NCBI GenBank assembly: GCA_001986395.2
Contig: MQVO02000022.1
Coordinates: forward strand, 434,001 to 498,000
Origin: Irpex lacteus
Taxonomy: Eukaryota > Basidiomycota > Agaricomycetes > Polyporales > Irpicaceae
DNA: 64,000 nucleotides
Direction of reading: 5' to 3'
In this document: piece by piece, positions 12,757-23,639 of the stretch
Layout of the letters: the number at the start of each line of letters is the position of its first letter
Numbering within the stretch: position 1 is the stretch's first letter
Notes under the pieces: generated by a model
Database searches by the model: none
Told to the model about the DNA's origin: nothing
The model's input: only the letters and a program-made list of their open reading frames with translations
Made by a program: the position numbers and the translations under genes

Positions 12757-12896
12757 ATTATAAGGGAGAGCGGTCTCCGCCATTAACAAGACATTCCGCT
12801 GCTCTCATTGGCTGGGGACCAGAGACAAAGAGGCGTTGTCATTGGCTATGGACCTCAGCGTCACGTTGCCCTGCGCTGTTTGCGATTCTATTGGCT
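12757..12896 (-). promoter_or_regulatory. GPAT promoter: three CCAAT boxes and a TATA-like site
   Basis: On the minus strand, AGCCAAT occurs at 12896-12890, 12847-12841 and 12813-12807, followed about 45 bp later by a TTATAATA-type element at 12764-12757. All are in the right order for transcription toward the acyltransferase start at 12230, with a long leader containing an intron. CCAAT boxes are bound by the Hap/NF-Y complex; that it acts here is inference. Confidence 0.55.
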
Positions 12897-13303
12897 GAGC
12901 GTGGTCCCTTGGTCGCTGATCCGGTCCGCCGCTGTTCCGCGTCCGCGGTGGAGACTCTGCTCGGAGACCTTGAATGGTCGGTCACCCAAGTTTCTTTCAC
13001 TGTGCCCGTCGTTTCTGCTTGCAACAACGCCGGGTGAACCATTCGTTGAGTTCCAAGTCTTTGTCGTCTGCCGTCGTCTTTTCTCTTTCTCGCGTGACGG
13101 AGTCACGGGTTCTGGCTAGTTATAGTCAATGCGGATCATTTATACAAGCGCTCCGACTAGTATAACTTCCCGTTCGGGCTTCAAATTGACTTCGGGCCTC
13201 CATCTCGACACCATCTCGATTTCTCTGTGTACAATCGTATTGCTTCGGTTGGTTATTACAAGATATATATTGGCTGGCTTAAGCTCTTTACCTGTCTCGC
13301 CGA
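12897..13303. other. Intergenic, C/T-rich on the plus strand
   Basis: Lies between the GPAT promoter and the 3' end of the small secreted protein gene. Frames here are broken and the sequence is rich in TTCTTTCTC-type words. No gene supported. Confidence 0.5.
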
Positions 13304-13593
13304 TCACTATAATCACGACGAGTAAGTGATTATGACCAAGATGATGCTCAGTATTCTTTGGTACTCACGGCGCATCCGCCGCCAGGTGGGCACGTTGAGG
13401 CCGAGCAACAGCATATCAATGCTTCGCGGGAGCCTAACAAGGCGCCTCCCTTCATCTGACTTACATCGACAGGCTCCGCATCCCTCTTACGAAAACCGCA
13501 TAAGCGGGGGTTGCTCGCCATTTCACAGCAGGCTGCGTTGGCAGAACTAACAGCAGCGAGGAAGAGGACGGCCTTGGTGAAAGTGATCTTCAT
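13304..13593 (-). CDS. Small secreted cysteine-rich protein (effector-like)
   Basis: From ATG 13593 the product begins with a clear signal peptide, MKITFTKAVLFLAAVSSANA, cleaved before ACC. The mature part of about 55-60 residues has eight cysteines in the pattern CC, C, CCC, C, C and a dibasic KR inside RKRDAE that could be a Kex2 site. A canonical intron (GTGAGT at 13368, acceptor before 13306) would end the protein at GGGCA with TGA 13306-13304; read straight through it would end at 13348 with seven extra residues. I prefer the spliced form because related Agaricomycete secreted peptides, as I remember them, end soon after the last Cys. The gene sits next to the MACPF pair. A TATAAA-type site lies near 13713. 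Function unknown; secretion is predicted only. Confidence 0.7.
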
Positions 13594-14621
13594 GGTGTAA
13601 ATAATCTATGGGGCAGAACAAAGAATTAGGTCGGAGCATATGTAAGACCTTCGCGCTTACCCTTCAAGCAAGTTGAGAGAAAGGACTGAGGCTCACATTG
13701 ACAGGAATCACCAGGTTTATAAACTCCCCTACATATGTGCGCAAGATACGAGCTGCCAAGTACTTTCCTTTCAGAAGATCCGTAATGTATCATTTTGACC
13801 GGAGATATGTCTCCTATCGGTGGGTCCAAAACGCTTCCGACAGGTGTCCGTTCAATGGGCTTGCTCTCCATGCCCGGTTATCTGCACTCTCTGGAGTGCA
13901 TGTGGCTGAAACTCTCGATCAGGTAATTTGTTGTCCATAAGCTAGGTCCGATGTCTTCAAGCGACGTCTCAGCCTGCCTCGCCACCGAAATGGAGCTCCC
14001 ATAGCGCTCCTTCCACACGCGAAGATAAACGAGGTCATTTACAAGCTAATATCGGTTATGCAATGAGTAGGCCGTTGATCTCATGTACAAGCAATGTGGC
14101 GTGAGCTCATTACATACGCAAACTCTTCTTTCTCCATTGGCTCTTCGTCGGCCAGTCGCCGAGACAATATAGGTAAGGCCTTGATAAAATATGTGCGCTG
14201 TGCCCGGACACTCCGCTGTGATGATACAATATACGTAGCGTAGTGTGTTCCAAGCACGCTGCACACCAGCGCACAAACCAAGTACATCATTTTCAAAGTT
14301 GTTTTAGTGATAGGGCAGGGCTTAGGTAGTCGTGTAGTACTGTGAATCACAATCTTAGACGAGAATACGCTCATACGTACCCTTGGGTATGGCTGCAGCC
14401 CGCAGAAAGCTTTGTATGCACAAATTCTCCATTGAAGGCCAGCCCTGTTATATCAAGGTGGCGCAGGTTTGTGCGGACACAAAGAAATGTGATGCTCGAA
14501 GGGGTGTCCTGCTGCAATGTCTACTTAAACCAAACCCGAAATGACTTAAAACTGTATCTTCATCGTAATGGGTAAGACGTACATGCATAGAGAAGAGGGA
14601 TGACTACTGAGAGGGAACCTG
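13594..14621. other. Intergenic: small-secreted-protein promoter and MACPF 3' flank
   Basis: Contains the TATA-like site near 13713 (minus strand). A minus-strand frame at 14081-14288 begins MMYLVCALVCSVLG and could be another secreted peptide, but it has no Cys pattern or splice support. Nothing else seen. Confidence 0.4.
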
Positions 14622-16448
14622 CTAGTTCTCGAAGATGTTCACCTTCGGGTTCGGATCAAGAATATAACAATCCCCAGGAAAAGGTCCAATTGTGTCCGCA
14701 CGAACGTAGTGGTTGTCCATCAAGTACACGACGAAGCGAGCGTTGTTTGCATAATGCCACCACTTCGTAACACCGTCTTTCGCAGTCATGACTGCAGACC
14801 TGTGTACGGCCCTGAATCGAGCCGCGATGTGGGCAGGCGGTTCTGAAGGATCTTCCTGCGATTCGGAGTTTGTAGCCTTAGTGCGCACAGATGCGATGCA
14901 TCCCAAGGCTATATAGTCTGAGGAAGGGGGAATAGCTCGCCAAATATCTGTGGTGCCCGTTTCTTGATTATCGGAAAATGCTCTCTCCCACCGAACTGGA
15001 GCAAGAGCACCCGGAACGAGTTCTGACGCGATGACGGCAGGGATGTTTTCGACACCGGGTGACACGACGTACCAGCCGTCTGAGCGACCTAATGCATGAT
15101 CACTAAGAGCGCAGCCCTTAGTACTAGACTTGAAAGGACTTACTGAACAAGTTTTTCATTTGGATTGTTGTTATTTTGTTAGCACCGCTAGACTCGTCCT
15201 GCACCGCCAGGGGGGCGTCCTTTGTCTCGTCAAAATCGGTTATATGACGAACTTTCAAGAAGGGACCCTCTATCTTGAAGTTTCTCGCATAGCGTTTAAC
15301 GTATTCGTCATAACTGTCACGAAGAATTTCACGGCGTTCCTTCGTCGAAGCAAGCTCCCACAGCTCGATAAAAGGTGGCAGCGGTCCAAAGTCTATGAAT
15401 CTGTCAATGATCAACATTAATTGACAGACCTCCAGAAAGATGATAAAAAACAAACTCAGGGTAGTCTTTCACGGAACCGGCCCACTCTCCAGCGTAGCCC
15501 TTGAAGAATCCTTCATTCCCGTATCGTGAATCTCCTCCTCCTATGGTAATTGCAAACTTTTCAATATGAGTATCAATGCTACATATAATGTAGGGCTTAC
15601 TTGTTATCACTGTCGTCTCACTTGACGTGGAGAACTTTTCCATTGCCTCTTTCTTTTCCTTAGAGAATTTTATCTTTCCTGATGCCACCAGATATTCTGC
15701 CGATAGCTGGGCAGCAGCCCCAATCGACGTCTCCGAGCTGTATGATCGAGTGTCGGTACTGTTCAAGAACAAGGCGCGGCCGCCAATCGTGAGAGATCGG
15801 AGCATATGAGTACCATAAGCTTTGTAGAACTCGAGTGGATCTCTGGTATCGAGGTCGTTTATGAACCACGGCATCGAATACTTCCGAATTTGATCGACGA
15901 GCACATGGGTAGGAGGGAGAGACAGTTGGTACGCCGTCACGACATACGTGATGCGGGTGAAGGAATGCGAAAGGTTCTTGCGCTGAGAATCGCTATAATC
16001 GGCAGATGCTGATGCTGAGAAGCCACGATAGCCAGCTTTGAAGCCAGCGTGAATGGAGAGGCTTTCAGAGTACTCTTCTGCGTTTTTCCCAGAAGACGCT
16101 CTATACTCCGAGCCTATGTCGGTTATATAATTCACAATCTCAGGGACGATGTAAACCTTGTCGCCATACTTTTCCTCTCGACCTGGAACTAGTGCATGCA
16201 GTCAGTACATATGGTTTACTATGCAGAATTTGCAAGGACGAACTTTTGCTCCAGTCGATAACTTGCTGCAAAGCAGACTTGGAGTCAGCATACTTTCCGT
16301 TCAATACATCGTATGTCGATCCAAGGATCCTGAGGCCAGGAACGTAGTTAGAATCCCCAGACATCGCAGACGTGTCGGGAGCGTGAGGTTGATCGCTGGC
16401 TGCCGTGGGTGTAGCAGAGTGGACGTCGTTCGTGTTGGGTGTGGCCAT
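14622..16448 (-). CDS. MACPF-domain pore-forming protein, pleurotolysin-B type (copy 1)
   Basis: Five exons (205, 588, 85, 257 and 467 nt; 16448-16244, 16188-15601, 15540-15456, 15400-15144, 15088-14622) give 533 residues, close to the size I know for pleurotolysin B. The MACPF signature YGTHMLRSLTIGG lies near residue 190. Before it is a Ser/Ala-rich strand region (FSASASADYSDS) of the kind that becomes membrane hairpins. The C-terminal 150 residues contain WRAIPPSSDYIALGCIAS, resembling the Vps62/DUF946-type module found in plant and fungal MACPF proteins. There is no signal peptide, as in other fungal MACPF partners. Known fungal relatives act together with an aegerolysin that binds membrane lipids; none is visible in this window. 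All splice joins keep the frame, so this copy appears intact. Role in defence against predators or competitors is inference. Confidence 0.88.
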
Positions 16449-16539
16449 TGTTGTAAAACTTTCTTGTCTGGTAGTTGGGGAAGATGATATATCTTGATGA
16501 GGGGAAGAAGAATATGGACGATAGGAGCCGTGGAGGGAG

Positions 16540-16549
16540 CTTTATATTA
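16540..16549 (-). promoter_or_regulatory. TATA box of MACPF copy 1
   Basis: TAATATAAAG on the minus strand, about 95 bp before the start codon at 16448. The tandem copy has a TATA element at almost the same distance, which supports it. Confidence 0.5.
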
Positions 16550-18436
16550 AGCATATACTCTACAATGGCATCTGGGCATCTGATACAAGAAGGCCAGGCT
16601 TGAAATAGTCCATTCATGTGTAATAGCTCATATTTACTAGGCTTTGTGAGACGATGAGCAGCTGATGGGTGCCCCTCACATGAGGCAAATCGCCGTTCCT
16701 ATCGACGCTGTCGAGTTTCAGCTTACAGTAGTAACAGGGACGATCTGCTCACCTGTCTGACTGAGTCACGGAGTCCTTGTCGCCCCGCTCTCATTGACAG
16801 ATTGTGGAGCCTCCGCTCGAACTCGAACTTAATTCTAAGAGACCATGAATGTAGCGCGTCGAGTGCACAACTCACAGTCTACAGCCTTCCCTGAGGAAGC
16901 AAGAAAGTTGACGTAGAAAGAAGTCATAAAATGATTGAAAAGGCGACACGCTGAAGTGAGTTGATGCCTTGAATATGCGGCAGGGAGAGAACCGAGGTAG
17001 GAATACAGGGTGCCTGACCACTGGCCACAGGTCATTGGCGGCGCACGTAACATGTAAGCTTCGCTAAACAGCCTTGACCCACTCAGAGAGCGAGAATAAC
17101 GTGGACATGAGTGTCAACGGGTTCAAAATTACTCCGATACATACCTGTAAGTATTGTGCCTGTTCGAGGCCACCCAGCAGGCAGGCATGAGAAGCCGTCC
17201 GAGTCCCCCATGAGTACGTTCGTGCTTGGAGTTACTATTACTTTGAACTGTAAGTCACGGATGCTAGAGCATATGAATGATCATTATACATTGTGACCTA
17301 CCTCTGCCATGGGATCAGGCGCATGGTCTCGCCAAGCCGGAAGAATGGAGGCAGGACAATGAAGCGTATGCTATACGTACACCAAGCCAGTCTAGAGACA
17401 GCAGCTTGCAAGAATGCGCGCAGATTCAGCTACTACATTTCAGGCCTGTCAGCGGTGAGCTAGATAGGGCAACCCACATGCATCAATGGACGACGGAGAC
17501 ACACATTCTGCGTAGAAAAAAGATGTGTGCCTCATACATACCAGAACATAGGTACTGGTACGTTACTTCGGCCGCTCGCAGCCTCCCAGATGTCTTCGAA
17601 TATCAACTCCCTTGAGACAATCCTGATCACAAGCAGGCTACCTTGTTGAGAGATCCTGTAGTACTTTCGTAACTGCTTGGGAGGGCCGTGGTCACGGTAG
17701 CGTCAATACAGAGTCTGGGCCTTTTATCATAAGGTGTTCGACCAGGAGACCGTGGGACGCACTCACTGATATGCATGGTTTGTACGTATTCGATGCCTTA
17801 AGTAGCGGCTGTCTATGTACTTCGTCTAAGGATGTCAACACCATGTCAATTGCTGACAGTTAGCCTGAGGACTTACTACTAGTACCAACCGAACTCACTC
17901 AGGCCAGAATGTTCGGACACTCCAGTGTGTAAATTGGTACTAAGTATCGCGATCGTGTTCCTGTGGCTATGGCACTGCGACTCGCGCAAGTCGAGCAAGG
18001 AGCAAGTGCTAGTAGTACTGGGGCAGGGCCGAGGTTGCTGTTGTCACCCGAATGTAGTTGTCGGGATCCTGCGCCGCCACCTGATCTCACCTGATGGGAA
18101 TCATCCGATCTGCTGTCACGGTTTGAGTTGGAAGCACAAACATCCTCGTAAGTAGTAATTTATATCGAGGCCGTTCAAGATGAATGGAGGAGTGTAAGTA
18201 TACGTATACAGTATCAAGCATCGCTCAACCGAGTGCCAGTGCCGTGGCATTTGAAGAGACTTCACAACCATCCACAAGTACTGACTCGGAGCTCGAGTGC
18301 ATGTGTTGAACACTAATTCTCTGAGCAGAGCAGCCAGTGTACATCTAAAATAAAACTAGACTTTGTGCCAGTGGAAGTCCGAGTCCAGTACGCTAGTACG
18401 ACTTAAAACCGCCAAAAGTGAGATACGACAAGCAAA
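16550..18436. other. 1.9 kb without a supported gene
   Basis: Promoter side of MACPF copy 1 and 3' flank of copy 2. I looked for an aegerolysin partner here on both strands and found none. Frames of 60-110 codons exist but none has splice continuity, a signal peptide or a recognisable motif. Confidence 0.45.
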
Positions 18437-20197
18437 TTATGCGCTGAAACTAGACTCCTCTACTGTGTTCTTCGGATCGAGGATATAACAGTCCGACTTG
18501 TGAGGTAGAGCGGTCTCTCCATGCACGTAGCGACCGTCGATGATGTATACCACGTCCTGAGGATAGTTATAATAATTCCAAGAGGTGGTTACGCCAGTCT
18601 TCGCTGCCGTGATCTCCCGCTTATGTACAGCTCTGAATCGGCGAGCTATACTGTCTGGAGGCTGGGTAGGATTACTTGAGCTCGCGGGGGTCATGGAGGC
18701 AACACAACCCAATGCGATGTAGTCCGAGGTCGGAGGGATAGCCCGCCAGTATGTGGTATGCGTGTTACCTCCATGGCATGAGCCAATGAAAGCTGGCTCC
18801 CACTTGACTGGAGCGAGGGCTCCAGGGACGAGCTCTGATGCGATGGTAGCTGGCCAGCCTCCAAGACCAGGCGACACCGTGTACCACTCGTTAGTACGAT
18901 CTATACATCGAATAAGAACATATACCTAGGTGTTAGAAGTGGTGACTTACTAGTGGGGAATTTCGCAGTGATAAAAGCCCCATTCTCTTTAGTAGTGAGG
19001 TATGCTTCCATGCTCTCGTCGTAATCGTTCGTTGTACGGATCCTCAAGTACGGGCCGGGAAGCTCCAAGTCCTTCGAATAGATGTTCACGTATTTAGCGT
19101 AGCCTTCCCGGAGGATTTTACGGCGTGCCTCGGTGGAGGCGAGCTCAGACAATGCGACAAAACAGGGCAGCGATCCGAAGTCGATGAACCTGGCTCGACG
19201 TTAGCACATCATATTAAAATATATAAATGCAGACAAAACGCACTCAGGAAAGTCTCTAACGGAAGCCGCCCACGCTTCGACGTTCTTCAGGAACTCTTCA
19301 TTACCATAACGGGCGTCACCGCCACCTGATAGAAACAACGAGTTAATACATGTCAAAAGAAAAATGTGTGATAAACTTACGGGTCACCACCACCGACTCG
19401 CTGGACTCGTTGAAGCTTCTTCTGCTCAGTCGACAAGTCCATCGATCCCGATGCCACGAGGTACGACGCTGAGATATGGGCAGCAGCCTCGATAGACATT
19501 GAAGAGCTGTACGTGCGAGTATCGGTGGAGGTTAAGAACATCGCCCGACCACCTATCGTGAGCGAGCGAAGTAGATGGGTGCCATATTCTCGGTAGAACT
19601 CAATAGGGTCCCTGTTCTCAAGATCATCCTGGAACCATGGCTTCAAGTACTTCTGGACTTGAGAGACGGGAGGGAGTGACAAGCCGTACTGTGTCACTAC
19701 ATATGTGACACGGGTGAAAGCGTGCGAGAGGTTCTCGCGCTGGGACTCGCTGTAGTCCGCGGACGCAGAAGCTGAAAAGCCCGGGAAGCTAGCCTCAAAG
19801 CCAGCGTGGACAGAGAGACTTTCCGAGTACTCAGTGACGCTTTTGCCGTAGGAGGACCTATAGTCCGAGTTCGTGTCGCTGGTGTAGTTGACGATGTCAG
19901 GGACGCTGTAGGTCTTGCCACCATACTCCTGGACTCGAGTCTCGCCTACAAAATATAATCAGTACACAGGAGTTTTTCCTGAATTGTACAGCAAATGTGA
20001 GAAAACGAACTCTTGTCCCAGTCGATGACCTGCTGCAGGGCAGATTTAGAATCGGCGTATTTGCCGTTTAGGACGTCATACGTCGAGCCGAGGATGTACA
20101 GGCCCGGGATATAATCAGAGGGTGTGTCGGGAGCTCGAGGATCGCCGTCTTGAAGCTTAGCAGTAGGAGTAGCTGCTTTCTCGGTCATCGTGGCCAC
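18437..20197 (-). CDS. MACPF-domain protein, pleurotolysin-B type (copy 2, frameshifted)
   Basis: A tandem paralogue of the 14.6-16.4 kb gene, same strand, with the same five-exon layout. The N-terminal block YVPGL/YIPGL followed by ILGSTYDVLNGKYADSKSA is nearly identical in both. The MACPF signature is YGTHLLRSLTIGG, and the C-terminal module has WRAIPPTSDYIALGCVAS. In exon 2, at the AGAAGAAG-type repeat covering 19416-19423, the reading frame changes: upstream homology is in one frame and downstream homology, up to the next donor, in another. As given, translation runs into the intron and stops. The rest of the gene is well conserved, so the shift is recent or a sequencing error. If it is real, this copy is inactive. 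Confidence 0.82.
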
Positions 20198-20283
20198 GGT
20201 TGATAAGTAGGGACGATTCGGGAGTTAGTAGACGTGGAAGTACTAGTGTGAGGAGATGGTATAACCGAGATAGTACGAGAGGC

Positions 20284-20294
20284 TTATATATATT
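20284..20294 (-). promoter_or_regulatory. TATA box of MACPF copy 2
   Basis: ATATATATAAG on the minus strand, about 90 bp upstream of ATG 20197, matching the position of the TATA element of copy 1. Confidence 0.5.
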
Positions 20295-21494
20295 GAGAGA
20301 GCTTCCATTGAGGCAATCCAGGAAGCTTGGCAGCTGGAATTGGGGAACGCCATGACGGGCCCACAGTCACTACTTACTCCGAGTTCGAGTTGCTGCCATT
20401 TTCCCGGTGGCCTCGTTGCATGAACATACACTGCGCCTGCAACAAGTCAGTTAAAATGATTACAACTGTCACTATGGACCCTTGGATTGGAGCACCGCAG
20501 AAAAACTGCTCACTAACCTGGAGTCGCAGAATGCTCAGGCTGACAGCGAATTTCTGCCAGACCTGTCGGTCCCATCGACCACCCGAACTCACCATGCAAC
20601 GAGCCCTGATCGTAACGTAAGACTGTTTCTGCAACGAGGTTTGAGAACAGGTCAAGAATGGAAGTAAGGGGTTCCGAGTCGATTCGACGCTACTCACGTT
20701 CAAGTTCAAGTTGGGTTTGGTGTTGAAAGCACGCGCTTAAACTCTCACGAAGATTAATATGTTCTCACGCCACAAGGGCGAGCATTTCCTAACAAGCTTA
20801 AGAGTACCAACTGTACTTCTATTATCCTGCAACATAAGTATTGGCCATGATGCAGTCGAGTACTTGATGACGGTAAACGCTGTCATGATAAATTACTTGA
20901 CAGCTGCAGTAAACATCACGCTCATTCTCAGTGACTCTCATAGGAAAGGGGCTTCGCTGCTAGCGCCACACAAAGAACGAAAAAAGTGGACTTGACATCA
21001 GGTTCCCAGCCGGTAACGGTAACTGCATACTGATCATGAGCTCGGAATACAAACTCCCCGACGTGTAGCATGACATAAGGGATTGGAGATAACAAAAGTC
21101 CGGTATTAGATTAACTTGGGGCAGTGAAGCGGTGAATTCGCTCCGAGTCAGGGTAGCCCCTTTCAATATTCTTGAGGCCCTGCGGACTTGTTCTGATACA
21201 AAATCACTGTCACCTTGCGCCACAGCAGTGAACGAAGATTCTATATTTGACAGAAATCACGACAGAAGAGAAGCCACGTATGCAACTGATTAGGACGATG
21301 ACAGACACGAATATTTGAAAAAGAGGAAGGGCACTGCTAACACGTGCAAGAAGAATGTGTTCAACTTGTTAGCAGAGAAATAGATAAGTAGGGACTTTAG
21401 GACAATATAACAGCAATTATGTACGTAATAAGCTACCTCGCAGCGAGATCTCTAAGTTCTCGAGGGAATGTCTGTCAAAAAGACATGGGCGAAG
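20295..21494. other. Intergenic, no supported gene
   Basis: A minus-strand frame starting at 21223 (MAQGDSDFVSEQVRRASRIL) has some protein-like look for 36 codons but no supporting splice structure. Nothing else seen. Confidence 0.4.
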
Positions 21495-22596
21495 TCAACG
21501 TTGAAGATCGGCAGGACACACTGTCGCCTCATAGTCTCCTTCTGTGGTCTTGCGAAGCAAGAGCTTCTGTACCTCAGATAGCATATAGCTCGGCCATAAG
21601 ACTTGTGCTATCGCGTGTGCAGTAGTATCGATGGCGCGGGAAGACGACCCTGCGTCATAATCTAGGTCGCCGTGGATATCACCGTCACGAACAGCTGCGT
21701 TGATGTCTCCAAGTCGATTATGCTCAATGATAGGAGACGGAGGAGGAGATCTAGGAAACAGCATAGGCTCGACAAGCTGATACACGTCAAGCAGGCGCAA
21801 CTCCTCGAGTGTGGCAGTAGACCGTATGTCGTTCGTGTACATCCAATCGAGCCCGTTGGTTGAGAGCGTATTTCCCTCTCGCTCAGCTTGAGCGTCCGAA
21901 GTTTGCTCGTCATTGAGCAGTAGCGTGAGCGCAGCATCGTTCAGAATGGAAGAAAGAGGCAGAGGGGAATGAGGAGGACTGTAGAACGGGTTTGACTCCG
22001 AGTTGTCCGTCGAAGGATCGATGCGTGCTCCAATATCGCGTTCTCCAGGTGCTGTCTCGGGGGAGACACGATCTTCATCCTCACAGTCGGGCGCTAGTCT
22101 GAGGTTACGATCACGTGGGGTCCCAGGCGCGTCGAAAGGCGCGTCCAGTGTCGCATTTAAACGCGTCGAAGGCTTCTCGTACTTCAGATCCAAAAGAGGA
22201 GTGGAAAGTCGAATGGGAGAGAAATGGAACGAAGAAATGTTATCCGAGTTTTGTTCGAGATGCTGAGCCTCTACCCTTCCATCGACTGCCTGCTGCTCAT
22301 TATAGATCTTCACAGCCTGCCGGCCGTTGCGAAGACAAAGAGGACTCTCTAGTAGCTTGTGAAGTAGGCGTCCTGGAGTTGCAGGCGACGGTAGAGTGCT
22401 CGCGCTGTAGGGGTATACTGGTGTTTCCGACTGCCTGACCTTCTTCGGCGTGCTGAAGGGAGAAGATTGATTATAGGGATGAGCGTTAGACCCTATATAG
22501 CGGTACAGCGTTTAGCGAGTATAGTATCATCGAAACAAGCCATTACTCACCGCTAAACACAGAAAACTCAGGAGCAGAACCACGAACGGGAGGCAT
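21495..22596 (-). CDS. Hypothetical protein, disordered, Agaricomycete type
   Basis: Two exons: 22596-22551 (MPPVRGSAPEFSVFSG) and 22492-21495, joined through a 58-nt intron with GTGAGT donor. The product is about 347 residues. It is rich in Ser, Pro, Asp and Glu with repeated SP motifs (FHFSPIRLSTP, FYSPPHSPLPLSS, FPRSPPPSPI), suggesting proline-directed phosphorylation. The C-terminal 60 residues look more structured (AHAIAQVLWPSYMLSEVQKLLL). No domain, signal peptide or membrane segment. It could be a nuclear or signalling scaffold, but I have no family for it. Confidence 0.72.
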
Positions 22597-23639
22597 CGCA
22601 GACTGTGGTCGCTGGGGATGTCAGACGCGACGGGGAAGAGAAAGAGTGTGAGTTGGGCCTTCATCCTGTACAGCGGCCATGAATATACTATATATTGAGC
22701 TAGAGTCACGTGTAGAGTGTCGGTTGCATTTGTGAAGTGCTGTGAAAGAGTTCGTGTGATATACAAAGGGTGTTGTGGAACCGATATTGCTGTACTGGGA
22801 TCCTGGTCTCCTAATTGTGTTCAGGTGCTAGAGGCGTTTCCATAGAAAGTAAGAAGGCGAGACTATACCAAGGATTCATTGACGAGTGTACTCCGGACGA
22901 CGTCGAAGGCATGGATTAGATAGAAGAATACCATCAGCTCAAAGCATGACCGACCTGTAGTGAACCGGAGAACATCAAAGACAGGCTGAGTTCTGCTGGA
23001 CAGACACTGTAGATAATCAGAAAAAAAGCTTCAGAGACCAAGCAGATGAAATTAGGGAGACTTAACAATTTCACGTAGTCACGGTAAGAGCGAGAAACAA
23101 CGTCCACCATAAACAGTCGCACGAGCGCTATCCCAGCCGGCAACATTTCGGCACACGGTCACGTGGACATAAGTGGAAATGCGTTGACTTGCGTGTATGG
23201 AGTACGCCGCTTTACCTCAGATTTTGTAGTTGCGAAACCAGAATTGAAACTAGAATGTCTATGGTTCAAGCAGTTTCATAGTATATGTATTTGGCACGCA
23301 CAGAGGAGTGGTGGCAACGAGATTCATTGCATGCACAAGCAAGGATAATTGTAAGAGTTCGTCGAGATTGGTGAGATACTAAACACCCGTTACAAAATAC
23401 GTGAGTCTACCTGAGAAAATAGGATGGAGGAGATAACTGTGTGACGGATGCATAAGAGAATGAGTGATTGAGAAGTTCTATGGCATGGAAGGGAGGGAGT
23501 GATGATTATGGGAAGTGAGTGAAAAGTGGAAGTGCGTTATGTTTCTAGAAGAAAATGGTGTGGGGTATGGCAAACCAGGCAGTATAATAGATTGCGAGCC
23601 ATCTCTGTCAGTGTAGAGATTCGATAGTATATGAATTGT
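22597..23639. other. Intergenic
   Basis: About 1 kb between the hypothetical gene's start and the 3' end of the TmpA-like gene. No supported frames. 23400-23640 is rich in GAGTGA/GGAGTG words. Confidence 0.5.

Noticed and set aside
12648..13119. Plus-strand frames of 60-130 codons with several CCAAT-complement words
   Set aside because: The ATTGGCT words read as CCAAT boxes for the minus-strand acyltransferase gene; the frames have no protein-like pattern.
13626..13871. 81-codon minus-strand frame upstream of the small secreted protein
   Set aside because: It overlaps the TATA element and leader of that gene and has no family resemblance.
14081..14374. Minus-strand frame beginning MMYLVCALVCSVLG as a second secreted peptide
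   Set aside because: The hydrophobic start is suggestive, but the mature part has no Cys pattern, no splice support and overlaps plausible flanking sequence.
16550..18436. Search for an aegerolysin partner gene between the two MACPF genes
   Set aside because: No frame on either strand has the size or pattern of an aegerolysin, even allowing for introns that I could see.
20960..21223. Minus-strand frame MAQGDSDFVSEQVRRASRIL
   Set aside because: Only about 36 codons look protein-like and no downstream exon restores an open frame.
22003..22438. Plus-strand frames of 87 and 107 codons
   Set aside because: Antisense shadows of the hypothetical gene at 21495-22596.
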